Positions 1-7,869 are shown, numbered from the stretch's first letter. The stretch is DNA of 22,958 nt from Firmicutes bacterium CAG:194 (GCA_000432915.1 HF995214.1:1-22958), one strand, 5' to 3'. Notes: a model not told the origin generated them from the sequence alone. Translations and numbers: made by a program.

Positions 1-159
1 CATTATCAAGAGGTGAGTGCTAATTTTTTGTGAAAATTTTGTGAACACTACGAGCTGTGCATGACGTTTCCTGTCCACCATCATCCGGCCCTTATATTGC
101 TTTTTTGTGCAGTATATGCTACCCTTAGATTTATCTTGTAAAGAGGGAGTTTAATTATA

Positions 160-1536
160 ATGAATCATTCAAATGACAAAAAAAGAAGCACTTTTTCCGG
201 GAAAATCGGTTTTGTACTGTCCGCAGCAGGCGCATCCGTCGGGCTTGGAAACATCTGGCGTTTTCCCTATCTGGCTGCGAAATACGGTGGCGGTATTTTT
301 CTGCTGATCTATATTCTGCTGGCACTCACCTTCGGTTATACGATGATCGTAGCGGAAAGCTCTCTTGGCCGTATGACGCGGCGGAGCCCTGTCGGTGCTT
401 TCCAGTCTTTTGGCAAAACACGCCTTCGCTCCTGTGGCGGCTGGCTCAATGCCATCATCCCACTTCTGATCGTTCCTTATTATTCAGTAATCGGTGGATG
501 GGTCATTAAATATCTGTTCAGTTATCTGACCGGAAGCGGGCAGAAGCTTGCAGAGGACGGTTATTTTTCTTCGTTTATTTCGGATGGTGTATCTACAGAA
601 ATCTGTTTTATCCTGTTTGCTTTCTTTACACTTGCGATCATCTTTGCAGGTGTACGCAACGGCATTGAACGTGTCTCCAAATTTATGATGCCTGTACTTG
701 TTATTTTATCTGTCATCATTACGGTTTATTCCGTTACAAGACCCGGAGCACTCAAAGGTGTTTCCTATTTTCTTGTACCCAATATCCGCAATTTTTCCTG
801 GATGACCGTTGTAACGGCCATGGGACAGATGTTTTATTCTCTTTCTATTTCAATGGGTATTCTGATCACATTTGGTTCTTATATGAAAAAAAACGTTTCT
901 ATCGAAGAATCTACAGAGCATGTAGAGATATTTGATACGGCGATCGCCATGATCGCCGGACTGATGATCATTCCTGCGGTATTTGCTTTTTCGGGCGGAG
1001 AACCGGATACGCTGCAGGCAGGTCCTTCCCTGATGTTCATTACACTGCCAAAGGTATTTGCCAGCATGGGGTTTGGCTCCGCTGCAGGTGTTTTATTCTT
1101 TCTGCTTGTGCTCTTTGCCGCAATCACCAGCTCCATTGCACTGACAGAGAGTGTTGTATCCACTTTTGAAGATGAATTTGGCTGGTCCAGAAAAAAAGGA
1201 ACCGTTTTACTTGGCATTATCATGCTGCTGCTTGGCAGTCTTTCCTGCCTTGGCTATGGTCCGCTCAGCAGTGTAAAGATCCTTGGCATGCAGTTCCTTG
1301 ATTTCTTTGATTTTCTGACAAACTCCGTCATGATGCCAATCGCGGCAGTCACAACCTGTCTCTTTATTACAAAGGTTGTCGGGCTGAAACGCATCGAAGA
1401 AGAGGTAACAGAAAACGGCGGAAAATTCCGCCGCAAAAAAGTATTTTATGTCATGATCCAGTATCTGTGTCCGATCTTTGCTGTGATCATTTTGATCAGC
1501 TCCATTGCCAATGCATTTGGCTGGATCTCCATGTAA
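160..1536 (+). CDS. Sodium:neurotransmitter symporter family (NSS/SNF) transporter
   Basis: Likely Na+-coupled importer of an amino acid or related amine in the cytoplasmic membrane. The 458-residue protein is hydrophobic throughout. Its N-terminus carries the family signature around residues 15-50: the unwound first helix with G-x-G-L-G-N-I-W-R-F-P-Y, followed by a GGG-F-L-L-I-Y stretch. The size fits the shorter bacterial NSS members (about 11 membrane helices) of the Tyt1/MhsT type. The start is supported by GAGGGAG about 10 nt upstream of the ATG. It is the only plus-strand gene in this end of the window and converges on the nuclease-like gene, with a shared terminator between them. I saw no convincing sigma-A promoter in bases 1-159. 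Substrate cannot be told from sequence; family assignment is firm. Confidence 0.93.
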   Translation: MNHSNDKKRSTFSGKIGFVLSAAGASVGLGNIWRFPYLAAKYGGGIFLLIYILLALTFGYTMIVAESSLGRMTRRSPVGAFQSFGKTRLRSCGGWLNAIIPLLIVPYYSVIGGWVIKYLFSYLTGSGQKLAEDGYFSSFISDGVSTEICFILFAFFTLAIIFAGVRNGIERVSKFMMPVLVILSVIITVYSVTRPGALKGVSYFLVPNIRNFSWMTVVTAMGQMFYSLSISMGILITFGSYMKKNVSIEESTEHVEIFDTAIAMIAGLMIIPAVFAFSGGEPDTLQAGPSLMFITLPKVFASMGFGSAAGVLFFLLVLFAAITSSIALTESVVSTFEDEFGWSRKKGTVLLGIIMLLLGSLSCLGYGPLSSVKILGMQFLDFFDFLTNSVMMPIAAVTTCLFITKVVGLKRIEEEVTENGGKFRRKKVFYVMIQYLCPIFAVIILISSIANAFGWISM

Positions 1537-1537
1537 G

Positions 1538-1581
1538 AAAAAAGCTGTGTCCTGTCTTATTCAGAAGGGCGCAGCTTTTTT
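1538..1581. terminator. Bidirectional terminator between convergent genes
   Basis: An inverted repeat with arms AAAAAAGCTG (from 1538) and CAGCTTTTTT (ending 1581). The stem continues inward with two mismatches. The T-run on one strand and the A-run on the other suit termination from both sides. It overlaps the last codons and stop of the minus-strand nuclease-like gene. Confidence 0.75.
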
Positions 1582-2213
1582 CTCCGTTTTCTTGTGCTTC
1601 TGCGTGGTTTCTGGTGATTTGCTGCCCGGAAGGCATTGATCTCTTCGAGTATGGTCGTATAGTCCCGCTCAAACAATTCCTGACTGATCAACTGCTGCAA
1701 AACGGGCGCAGGCACCTTCTCGATGATCTTTTCCCTGACAAATGCTTTGCTGCGCTCTTTATAGGCCGGCATCTGTGTCTGCTGCTGAATATGCACAAGC
1801 TCAGGACGCCACAAAAGCTCCAGTTTTTTTCCCATCTCCATTTTAATATTCAGATGCGGTTTCCGCAGTACATAAAAATCGATTTCCTCGTCCACCGGCT
1901 CTACCGTGATGATCCCCCAATGCGCCGGTACATGCTCCTCAATGTGCGCTGCATGGGTGGAACCGACCACTACATAATTATAATCGAAATACCTGTCATA
2001 GTCCTTTGTCTGCCCGGCAAGTCGTGCATAGGTATCCGCATCACTCTTGATCTCGATCCCCACAACGCCATCGGGCAGCACCATGATAATATCCGCACGC
2101 GACTTTGTAATGCGGATCTCCTCTAAGATCCGCATCTTTCCGTACTGCTGCTCCAGAAAGGAAAACAGCGGTTCTCTGATATCCTTATCGTAAAGTATGA
2201 TGTTCTCTTGCAT
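1557..2213 (-). CDS. PD-(D/E)XK nuclease-like protein (sce7726-like)
   Basis: A 218-residue soluble protein. The N-terminal half has a nuclease-fold signature: E32, then R39-A-D41, then a strand ending G-I-E54-I-K56-S-D. This is the D...ExK arrangement of PD-(D/E)XK enzymes and resembles the sce7726 family. The C-terminus is helical and very basic (many R and K in the last 20 residues), which may bind nucleic acid. I chose the ATG at 2213 because AAAGGA lies 7 nt upstream; the frame stays open further upstream, but only inside spoIIID. The start lies inside the end of spoIIID (29-bp overlap), implying translational coupling. Whether it cuts DNA, and why it is coupled to a sporulation regulator, is unknown. 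Some proteins with this fold have lost catalysis. Confidence 0.7.
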   Translation of the reverse strand: MQENIILYDKDIREPLFSFLEQQYGKMRILEEIRITKSRADIIMVLPDGVVGIEIKSDADTYARLAGQTKDYDRYFDYNYVVVGSTHAAHIEEHVPAHWGIITVEPVDEEIDFYVLRKPHLNIKMEMGKKLELLWRPELVHIQQQTQMPAYKERSKAFVREKIIEKVPAPVLQQLISQELFERDYTTILEEINAFRAANHQKPRRSTRKRRKKLRPSE

Positions 2214-2448
2214 ATTTTTCCTTTGTAGCCATACCACCTCTGATGTGACGCTCCGACTTGTTGACGTCAAGCACCTTTCTTGCTTCCCCTGCAAGTGCGT
2301 GGTTAATGGCGGGCAACCTTTCTGTTACATCCTTATGTACCGTGGATTTGCTCACGCCGAACGCTTTGGCTGTCTGTCTGACGGTTGCATTGTGCTCCAC
2401 GATATAATTTGCAATACTGATCGCTCTTTCTTCAATATATTCTTTCAA
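2185..2448 (-). CDS. spoIIID: Sporulation transcription factor SpoIIID
   Basis: SpoIIID is the mother-cell DNA-binding regulator acting between sigma-E and sigma-K in endospore formers. The 87-residue product is close to the usual length (just over 90). It has the characteristic helix-turn-helix near residues 22-42 (T-V-R-Q-T-A-K-A-F-G-V-S-K-S-T-V-H-K-D) and the basic C-terminal region (R-H-I-R-G-G-x-A-T-K-x-K-Y). Translation starts at TTG (2448), preceded by AAGGGG 7 nt upstream; no ATG fits. A plausible sigma-E promoter sits just upstream at 2474-2502. The next gene overlaps its end. Its presence argues strongly that the organism forms endospores. Confidence 0.95.
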   Translation of the reverse strand: MKEYIEERAISIANYIVEHNATVRQTAKAFGVSKSTVHKDVTERLPAINHALAGEARKVLDVNKSERHIRGGMATKEKYAREHHTLR

Positions 2449-2473
2449 AGGAAATCCCCTTAAACTTTTTTAC

Positions 2474-2502
2474 AGTTTATGCGTAGGATTTCACAAGTAT
2501 GT
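2474..2502 (-). promoter_or_regulatory. Candidate sigma-E promoter of spoIIID
   Basis: On the minus strand ACATACT (2502-2496), a 14-nt spacer and CATAAACT (2481-2474) resemble the sigma-E elements (about KMATATT, 14 nt, CATACANT), with two mismatches in the -35 and one in the -10. Transcription would start near 2467, giving a leader of roughly 20 nt to the TTG. The -35 lies across the MATE stop codon region. Inferred from pattern only. Confidence 0.4.
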
Positions 2503-2503
2503 C

Positions 2504-3862
2504 TCAGATCCGGCTCTTTGGCATCACTTTCCGAAACTGCACAATAAAGTAGGCAATCTCCGCGATCGCAGTCAGCGTCCAGGAGAACGGATACAGCAGA
2601 TACAAGGATGGGATCGTATGGAAATGGGCAAATATCGTATATACCCAGATGATACGGAATACACAGGAGCCCAGCATGACGATGATCATCGGGCCGATGC
2701 TCTTTCCCAGCCCGCGGGAGGCTGCAATGGTGCAATCCATAAAGGCGGAAATACTGTATGCAAATGCCATGATCTTAATCCGCTCCATGCCCGCATCGAT
2801 CACCGCACGGTCAGTCGCAAACGCCCGCAGGAAATATCTGCCGCCAAAGAACAGACATGCACCAAGGAAAAGTCCGATCAGGAAGGAGTAAGTCAGTGCT
2901 ACCAGATAGCTTTTCTTCATCCGTTCCCTGTTGCCTGCACCGCGGTTCTGGCTCACAAAGCTGGCGCAGCCCGTGTAAAAGGCAGACATGACATTGAAGA
3001 TGATTGCATCTGCATTCGTTGCTGCTGCATTGCCCGAAACCATGATCGTGTAGAAATAGTTGACACCGCGCTGTACAAATAAGTTAGCCAGTGCAAATAT
3101 TGCATTCTGCATTCCCGTCGGAATACCCATGAGTAAAATGCCCTTTGCCACATCCTGATGGAACTGTATTTTGGAAATCTGCAGTCTGCAGACATCCCTG
3201 CGTTTTAAAAGATTGCGCATCACAAGCAGCATGGAAACATACTGCGCAATCGCACTTGCAATGGCTACACCCGCCGCTGCCAGATGAAAGCCGATGACAA
3301 AGATCAGGTTTAAAATAATATTCAGTACACCGGCGACCGCCAGATAGATCAATGGGCTCTTCGTATCTCCCTTTGCACTCAGCACGCCATTACCGAAGTT
3401 GTAAACAGCCATGGCGGGCATACCCAGCGCGTAAATCTTCAGATACAGAACCGCCGCATCGATCAGATCGCTTTTTGTATGCAGTGCCTGCAGCATCGGA
3501 TGTGCAAACAGAATACAGAAAACACCGATCATAATACCGATCGCCGCACAGATCAAAAATGCTGTATGGATTGTCTTTTCTACCGTTTTATCATCCTTTG
3601 CTCCAAGTCCGAGTGCCACCTGTACATTGACACCGCTTCCCATTCCGATCAGAAAGCCGGTAAATAATGTTACAAGTATGGTCGTCGATCCGACTGCCCC
3701 CAGTGCTCTGTAATCCGCAAACTGCCCTACAACCGCCACATCGCTTAAATTGAACATAACCTCCAGAAGCTGTGCCAGTACCAGAGGCATACTGAACAGA
3801 AATATATTTTTCCACAGGCTTCCCTGTGTCATATCCAATGTCCTCGTCTTTTGCTTTTCCAT
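2504..3862 (-). CDS. MATE family multidrug/toxin exporter
   Basis: A 452-residue polytopic membrane protein with about 12 helices in two similar halves. The start has the common MATE form: a short charged N-terminus, then W-K-N-I-F-L-F-S-M-P-L-V-L-A-Q and a stretch reading F-N-L-S-D-V-A-V-V-G-Q-F. Family members export cationic drugs, metabolites or lipid-linked compounds, driven by a Na+ or H+ gradient; the substrate here is unknown. GGAAG lies about 9 nt upstream of the ATG. The gene follows the YdcF-family gene by 24 nt in the same direction and may be co-transcribed with it. The spoIIID promoter seems to lie at its 3' end. Confidence 0.93.
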   Translation of the reverse strand: MEKQKTRTLDMTQGSLWKNIFLFSMPLVLAQLLEVMFNLSDVAVVGQFADYRALGAVGSTTILVTLFTGFLIGMGSGVNVQVALGLGAKDDKTVEKTIHTAFLICAAIGIMIGVFCILFAHPMLQALHTKSDLIDAAVLYLKIYALGMPAMAVYNFGNGVLSAKGDTKSPLIYLAVAGVLNIILNLIFVIGFHLAAAGVAIASAIAQYVSMLLVMRNLLKRRDVCRLQISKIQFHQDVAKGILLMGIPTGMQNAIFALANLFVQRGVNYFYTIMVSGNAAATNADAIIFNVMSAFYTGCASFVSQNRGAGNRERMKKSYLVALTYSFLIGLFLGACLFFGGRYFLRAFATDRAVIDAGMERIKIMAFAYSISAFMDCTIAASRGLGKSIGPMIIVMLGSCVFRIIWVYTIFAHFHTIPSLYLLYPFSWTLTAIAEIAYFIVQFRKVMPKSRI

Positions 3863-3886
3863 TTCTTCTTACTTCCATATCATGTG

Positions 3887-4633
3887 CTAATCCAGCAGCA
3901 CCATCTTGAGCCATCCGAAAAATTCCCGCAGCATATTATTGGCAAGATATTTTCCCGACGAAGGAGCTGCAATTCCAACTGCCTGCACCAGCCCCTGCCT
4001 TTTTGCGATCTGCATGGCACGATATAAATGAAAATTATTTGTGACAACACCCAAAGAAGCACCCTCCGGAATCAGCTTCCTGGAAAACTCCATATTCTGC
4101 TGCGTTGTTTTCGACTGATCTTCCAGCAGAATTCTTTCTGCCGCAATCCCATTCTGCTCCAGATACCGAGCCATTCCTTCTGCTTCCGTCATCGGCTCAT
4201 TATAGCCCTGCCCGCCCGAAACAATGCAGATCGTCTCCGGATTTTCCTTTAGATAGCCGATCGCAGTATCCAGTCTGTACTGCAGCACCAGACTCGGTCC
4301 GTCTGCATATACCTGCGATCCTAACACAAGCAGATAAGAAAGTCCCTTTTCTCCTTTTTCATGAAAGCTGCCAAGGATCATCCCTTCCACAACAAGGAAA
4401 AGGATCACGCCTGCTGCCAGCAGACCTCCAAACACGATGCGCCATATACATGGAAGTCTCTGCAGCACACCTTTTCGCAGCAGGGTTCCCACAATAAGCA
4501 GGCAGATACCACCCAGGATCCACACCATAAAAAATGCAGTTCCTGAGCCTGCTGCCCTGACAAAAATACCGTATACGATACAAATGATGGCAAGTATGGA
4601 ACATACCGCCATCATAATCTTTCCTTTTTTCAT
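3887..4633 (-). CDS. YdcF/SanA/ElyC family (DUF218) membrane protein
   Basis: A 248-residue protein with about three N-terminal membrane helices (roughly residues 7-95) followed by a DUF218 domain. Visible family marks are L-L-V-L-G-S-Q at the first strand, the I-V-S-G-G-Q-G segment, E-A-E-G-M-A-R-Y-L, an E-D-Q-S-K-T-T-Q-Q-N motif and V-V-T-N-N-F-H-L-Y-R-A. Relatives such as SanA and ElyC affect the cell envelope in enterobacteria, but the biochemical activity is not established. I chose the ATG at 4633: GGAGG sits 8 nt upstream and overlaps the in-frame ATG at 4648, which therefore cannot use it. It follows the CarD-like gene by 31 nt. Confidence 0.85.
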   Translation of the reverse strand: MKKGKIMMAVCSILAIICIVYGIFVRAAGSGTAFFMVWILGGICLLIVGTLLRKGVLQRLPCIWRIVFGGLLAAGVILFLVVEGMILGSFHEKGEKGLSYLLVLGSQVYADGPSLVLQYRLDTAIGYLKENPETICIVSGGQGYNEPMTEAEGMARYLEQNGIAAERILLEDQSKTTQQNMEFSRKLIPEGASLGVVTNNFHLYRAMQIAKRQGLVQAVGIAAPSSGKYLANNMLREFFGWLKMVLLD

Positions 4634-4664
4634 ATTGTCTGCCTCCATCCGAAATACCAGACCG

Positions 4665-5048
4665 TTATTTCCCGGTTTCTGTTCCGGCAAGTACAAATTC
4701 TACTTCGCCCTTCAAATACAACTCTTTTCGCTTGTCCAATGGGAGCGTATCTGCCATCGTATAATCCAGCTGCCATGCAAAATCACCCGGCTCACTGACT
4801 TCTTCCTGCTCTTTGGATGCCATATTCCATTCTTTTCTGCGTTTTTCCGCTTCTTCCCTTGTAATAAGCTCCCGCAGCTGCACCTCATGATTTTCCACCG
4901 GTATGTAGGCCACTTTATCTTTCCGGTAAACACTGCGCAGCACATAATATCCGAGCTCCTGTTTATTTTTTGTTGCAAGACGGGCAATGTCTTCTATAAA
5001 ACATACACCCATCTCTTCATCATAGATATAAGTCTTTTTTTCAAACAT
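4665..5048 (-). CDS. Small CarD/TRCF RID-domain-like protein
   Basis: A 127-residue protein. Residues about 8-68 resemble the RNA-polymerase-interacting domain of CarD and Mfd: Y-D-x-x-x-G-V-C-F-I-E-D-I, then Y-Y-V-L-R-S-V-Y, K-V-A-Y-I-P-V-E-N and L-R-E-L-I-T-R-E-E-A-E. CarD proteins bind the RNAP beta subunit and stabilise open complexes; CarD itself has a further helical DNA-binding domain. The remaining 60 residues here are charged (E-E-A-E-K-R-R-K-E-W, ending K-R-K-E-L-Y-L-K-G-E-V-E-F), shorter than the usual CarD C-terminal domain. AGAGGG precedes the ATG by about 6 nt. It sits between the NlpC/P60 gene and the YdcF gene. A role in transcription is inference from the fold only. Confidence 0.6.
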   Translation of the reverse strand: MFEKKTYIYDEEMGVCFIEDIARLATKNKQELGYYVLRSVYRKDKVAYIPVENHEVQLRELITREEAEKRRKEWNMASKEQEEVSEPGDFAWQLDYTMADTLPLDKRKELYLKGEVEFVLAGTETGK

Positions 5049-5112
5049 CTATTTCCCTCTGTTATGTAACAAACTCTCTGATTCCCGCGTCTTCCGTATC
5101 CCATTTTCCACT

Positions 5113-6429
5113 CTACGATACGCGTCTGACTGATAAAATGGTACGATAGGTCGCATAACCATATGTAATGCCGGTTCTTTCCGTGCTGGCATGTACAATC
5201 TGTCCATTCCCCAGATATAAAGCAACATGTCCTGCATAGCAGATGATATCACCCGGCTGTGCATTGGCATAAGAGACTTCTGTTCCACAGCTTCTCTGGC
5301 TGTAGGAATCACGCGGCAGCGAAATACCGAAGTGCGCATAAACAGCCTGCGTAAAACCGGAGCAGTCTGTTCCGTTTGTCAGGGAAGTACCGCCGAACTT
5401 ATACGGATTGCCAACGAAATTGCACGCATAATTTGCAGCCTGCTGCCCGACACCGGAGCCCCCGGTCACAGCTCCCGCACCTGCATTCATGCTGTCTGTT
5501 CCCTTGCCGGTATTTCCGGTATCTACCGTTCCCGGATCTGTCGTCTGCGCATCATCACCTGTATCCACCTGCGCGGGATCGCCTCCTGTGGTCTGCTGCG
5601 CCCCGTTTCCTGTATCTATCGTCTGTGTCTGGTTTGCCTGCTGCTGTTGTTTTCTTTCCTGTTCCTGTTTCTTTCTTGCTTCTTCTTCCTTTTTCTTCTT
5701 TGCAGCAGCCTCTTCCTCCAGCTTTTTGATCTGTGCTGTCTGGTCTTCCAGCTGCTGCTTGTAAGAAGCAGCTTTTTTCTTAGCAGATGCAAGCTGTGCA
5801 TCAAAATTGGCTACTGTCTTTTTCTGCTCATCCACCAGTGTCTGCAATGCAGCTTCTTCCTGCTGCAGTTCATAATTGGATGCTTCCAGATCCGCTTCTT
5901 CATCCTCCAGTCTGCCTTTCAGCTCCGCTACCTGATTTTTGCTTTCCACATAACCGGCCAAAAGCTGCTTATCGTATTCATACAGACTTTCAATGTAATC
6001 TGCCTTGTTTACCATATCCGCATAATTCTGCGATTCCAAAAGCACCTGCAGATAAGCACTGTCTCCCTGCTCATACATAAACTGGATCCGTTTTTTCATG
6101 GAAGCATACTGATCCTCTTCTTTTTTCCGGGCATCCTCATAATCTTTTTTTGCCTGCTCGATCTCTTTTTCCTTCACTGCGATCTCATCCTGACAGATAT
6201 CAATACTGGTCAGGATGTCCACAAGCTGATCGCTGAGCTGATCCAGTTCCTCCTGCGCCTGTGCCTGATCGCTCTGGATCGCCGTGATCTGCTGGTTCAC
6301 ACTGTTCAGATTATTCTGGGTCTTCTGTTGTTCTTTTTTTACACCCGAAATAGTAGTTGCCCTGACGGGAACTACTATTTCCATAAGCATTATAAAACTA
6401 AGCAGGATACAGCATACTCTCTTTTGCAT
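5113..6429 (-). CDS. Secreted coiled-coil NlpC/P60 peptidoglycan endopeptidase
   Basis: A 438-residue exported wall hydrolase. Residues 1-24 form a signal peptide ending near V-R-A. Residues about 28-250 are a long charged coiled coil like those of CwlO and PcsB; its end is almost only K, E, A, R and Q. Next comes a T/G/D/Q-rich linker (about 260-325). The C-terminal NlpC/P60 domain (about 330-438) has catalytic Cys356 in D-C-S-G-F, His401 in G-H-V-A-L-Y and a third polar residue, His413, in I-V-H-A-S. The family cleaves stem peptides, often D-Glu to meso-DAP. CwlO-like enzymes are usually controlled through the coiled coil. It begins 25 nt after the foldase-like lipoprotein gene, so the two are probably co-transcribed. 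GGTG lies close to the ATG as a modest ribosome site. Confidence 0.92.
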   Translation of the reverse strand: MQKRVCCILLSFIMLMEIVVPVRATTISGVKKEQQKTQNNLNSVNQQITAIQSDQAQAQEELDQLSDQLVDILTSIDICQDEIAVKEKEIEQAKKDYEDARKKEEDQYASMKKRIQFMYEQGDSAYLQVLLESQNYADMVNKADYIESLYEYDKQLLAGYVESKNQVAELKGRLEDEEADLEASNYELQQEEAALQTLVDEQKKTVANFDAQLASAKKKAASYKQQLEDQTAQIKKLEEEAAAKKKKEEEARKKQEQERKQQQQANQTQTIDTGNGAQQTTGGDPAQVDTGDDAQTTDPGTVDTGNTGKGTDSMNAGAGAVTGGSGVGQQAANYACNFVGNPYKFGGTSLTNGTDCSGFTQAVYAHFGISLPRDSYSQRSCGTEVSYANAQPGDIICYAGHVALYLGNGQIVHASTERTGITYGYATYRTILSVRRVS

Positions 6430-6454
6430 CTTTTCACCAATTTTCTATGAATAT

Positions 6455-7732
6455 TTATTCTTCTGTTTCAGCTTCAATCTCCGTTCCAGCGATATCTGTC
6501 ACTGCAGCATCTTCTCCCGAAACGCTTTCTTCTTCCTGCAGTTCTTCTTCCACATCTTCCTCTGCGGTATCCGCTGCTGCAGAATCCGTCTCTGTAATGG
6601 AAATCGGATCATTTTCTACGATTGTTACCTGATCGATCAGATATTCGTTTACCTTGTCGGAAAGTACATAATCATAATAAGCACCCTGTCCGATGGCAGA
6701 AAGAAGTGCATCCGCAGAATCATATCCGTAATCACTGTATTCTGTTTCAGCCGCTGCCTTGACATCATCATCTGAAAGACTGATGCCAGCCTTCTTTGCG
6801 ATCGCTGCGATTGCCAGCTTCTCTTTTGCGGATTCTGCAGCAGATTCCGCTGTCTGTTTTTCGTATTCTTCTTCTGTCAGCCCCATATAATTTGTAATAA
6901 AGGTTGCCAGATCTACCTTATAATAATCTGCATAGTACTGTGCATTTGCAGCAATACGTGTCTTGATATCGTCCACAAGCTCCTGCGGTGCATCAGATAC
7001 TTCACAGGTCGCATAAACCGCATTCCATACAGCACTCTTCTTTGCGTCACTGTTTTTTTCATCACAGGCGTTTTTCAGATAGTCTTCCACATTCTGTCTG
7101 CAGGCATCAACCGTATCATATCCCAGATTCAGGCTTGCGATCAGTGCATCATTGATCTCCGGCAGCTTTCCTTCGTCAATGGAATTGATCTTTACTTCAA
7201 AAACGACTGCAGCGCCTGCCAGATCCGCATTGGAATAGTTTTCCGGGAATGTCAGATCCAGATTCACTGTTTCTCCTACCGCATGTCCGATCAGTCCGTC
7301 TTCAAATCCATCGATAAATCTGCCGGAACCAATCTTCAGATGCGCCCCCTGTGCTGTACCGCCGTCAAATGCAACCCCATCCTTTGTTCCCGTGTAGTCG
7401 ATGTTGACTGTATCTCCTGTTTCTACGGTCTGCTTGTCTGTTGCTGTATAGTCATAAGCATCCATATACTCCACATAGTAATTGATCTCTTTGTCAAACT
7501 GGGCATCCACATCTGCATCGGTGTAAGTGTAAACATCTGTATTAACCGTAATACCTTCATAATCACCAAGCTTCACATAATCATCCGGATCATAGTCCTT
7601 TGTAGAAATGATTCCGTTTCCGGAAACCTCCGTTGTATCCTGGCTCTGTCCTTCTTCCTTAGAAGAACCACAGGCGGTCAAAGCTGTCACCATACAGGCT
7701 GCCAGCATGAGTGTTAAAATTTTCTTTTTCAT
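6455..7732 (-). CDS. Trigger-factor-like FKBP peptidyl-prolyl isomerase lipoprotein
   Basis: A 425-residue extracytoplasmic protein. Residues 1-21 are a lipoprotein signal with lipobox L-T-A-C and lipidated Cys21. An FKBP-type domain follows at about 103-190 (G-D-T-V-N-I-D-Y-T-G, F-D-G-G, G-R-F-I-D-G-F-E-D-G-L-I-G). Residues about 195-370 are the helical trigger-factor C-terminal chaperone domain. The last 50 or so residues are strongly acidic. The ribosome-binding N-domain of true trigger factor is replaced by the signal peptide, so this is probably a surface foldase, not the cytosolic Tig. I chose the ATG at 7732, with AAGGAG 7 nt upstream. An extended -10 promoter lies just upstream. It heads the cluster with the NlpC/P60 hydrolase, which could be a folding client (inference). 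Confidence 0.88.
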   Translation of the reverse strand: MKKKILTLMLAACMVTALTACGSSKEEGQSQDTTEVSGNGIISTKDYDPDDYVKLGDYEGITVNTDVYTYTDADVDAQFDKEINYYVEYMDAYDYTATDKQTVETGDTVNIDYTGTKDGVAFDGGTAQGAHLKIGSGRFIDGFEDGLIGHAVGETVNLDLTFPENYSNADLAGAAVVFEVKINSIDEGKLPEINDALIASLNLGYDTVDACRQNVEDYLKNACDEKNSDAKKSAVWNAVYATCEVSDAPQELVDDIKTRIAANAQYYADYYKVDLATFITNYMGLTEEEYEKQTAESAAESAKEKLAIAAIAKKAGISLSDDDVKAAAETEYSDYGYDSADALLSAIGQGAYYDYVLSDKVNEYLIDQVTIVENDPISITETDSAAADTAEEDVEEELQEEESVSGEDAAVTDIAGTEIEAETEE

Positions 7733-7765
7733 AATTTTTCTCCTTTTCTGCACTACGCAGTTATT

Positions 7766-7794
7766 ATTTTATCACATTTTGAGAATCGGGGAAA
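7766..7794 (-). promoter_or_regulatory. Candidate extended -10 promoter for the foldase lipoprotein
   Basis: On the minus strand an extended -10 TG-A-TAAAAT (core 7771-7766) lies 17 nt after a poor -35, TTTCCC (7794-7789). It is in the divergent gap between the lipoprotein gene and the plus-strand hypothetical gene. Confidence 0.45.
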
Positions 7795-7840
7795 CTCTAC
7801 ACCAAAAATTCATAAAGAATTCATATCTTACACGGGGCTA

Positions 7841-7869
7841 TTGCGCTGAAAGCAAAAGAATGTTACAAT
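7841..7869 (+). promoter_or_regulatory. Sigma-A promoter for the plus-strand hypothetical gene
   Basis: TTGCGC (7841-7846), 17-nt spacer, TACAAT (7864-7869). Both hexamers are near consensus with ideal spacing, 35 nt before the ATG at 7904. Confidence 0.7.

Noticed and set aside
104..119. Possible promoter TATGCT upstream of the NSS transporter
   Set aside because: No acceptable -35 at 16-18 nt; too weak to list.
1467..2126. 219-residue open frame on the plus strand opposite the nuclease-like gene
   Set aside because: It begins inside the NSS transporter gene and crosses the terminator at 1538-1581. Composition is unlike a real protein.
5227..6450. 407-residue open frame on the plus strand opposite the NlpC/P60 gene
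   Set aside because: Its translation is an unnatural run of C, F, L and S, the mirror of the K/E/Q codons of the coiled coil. It has no ribosome site or family match.
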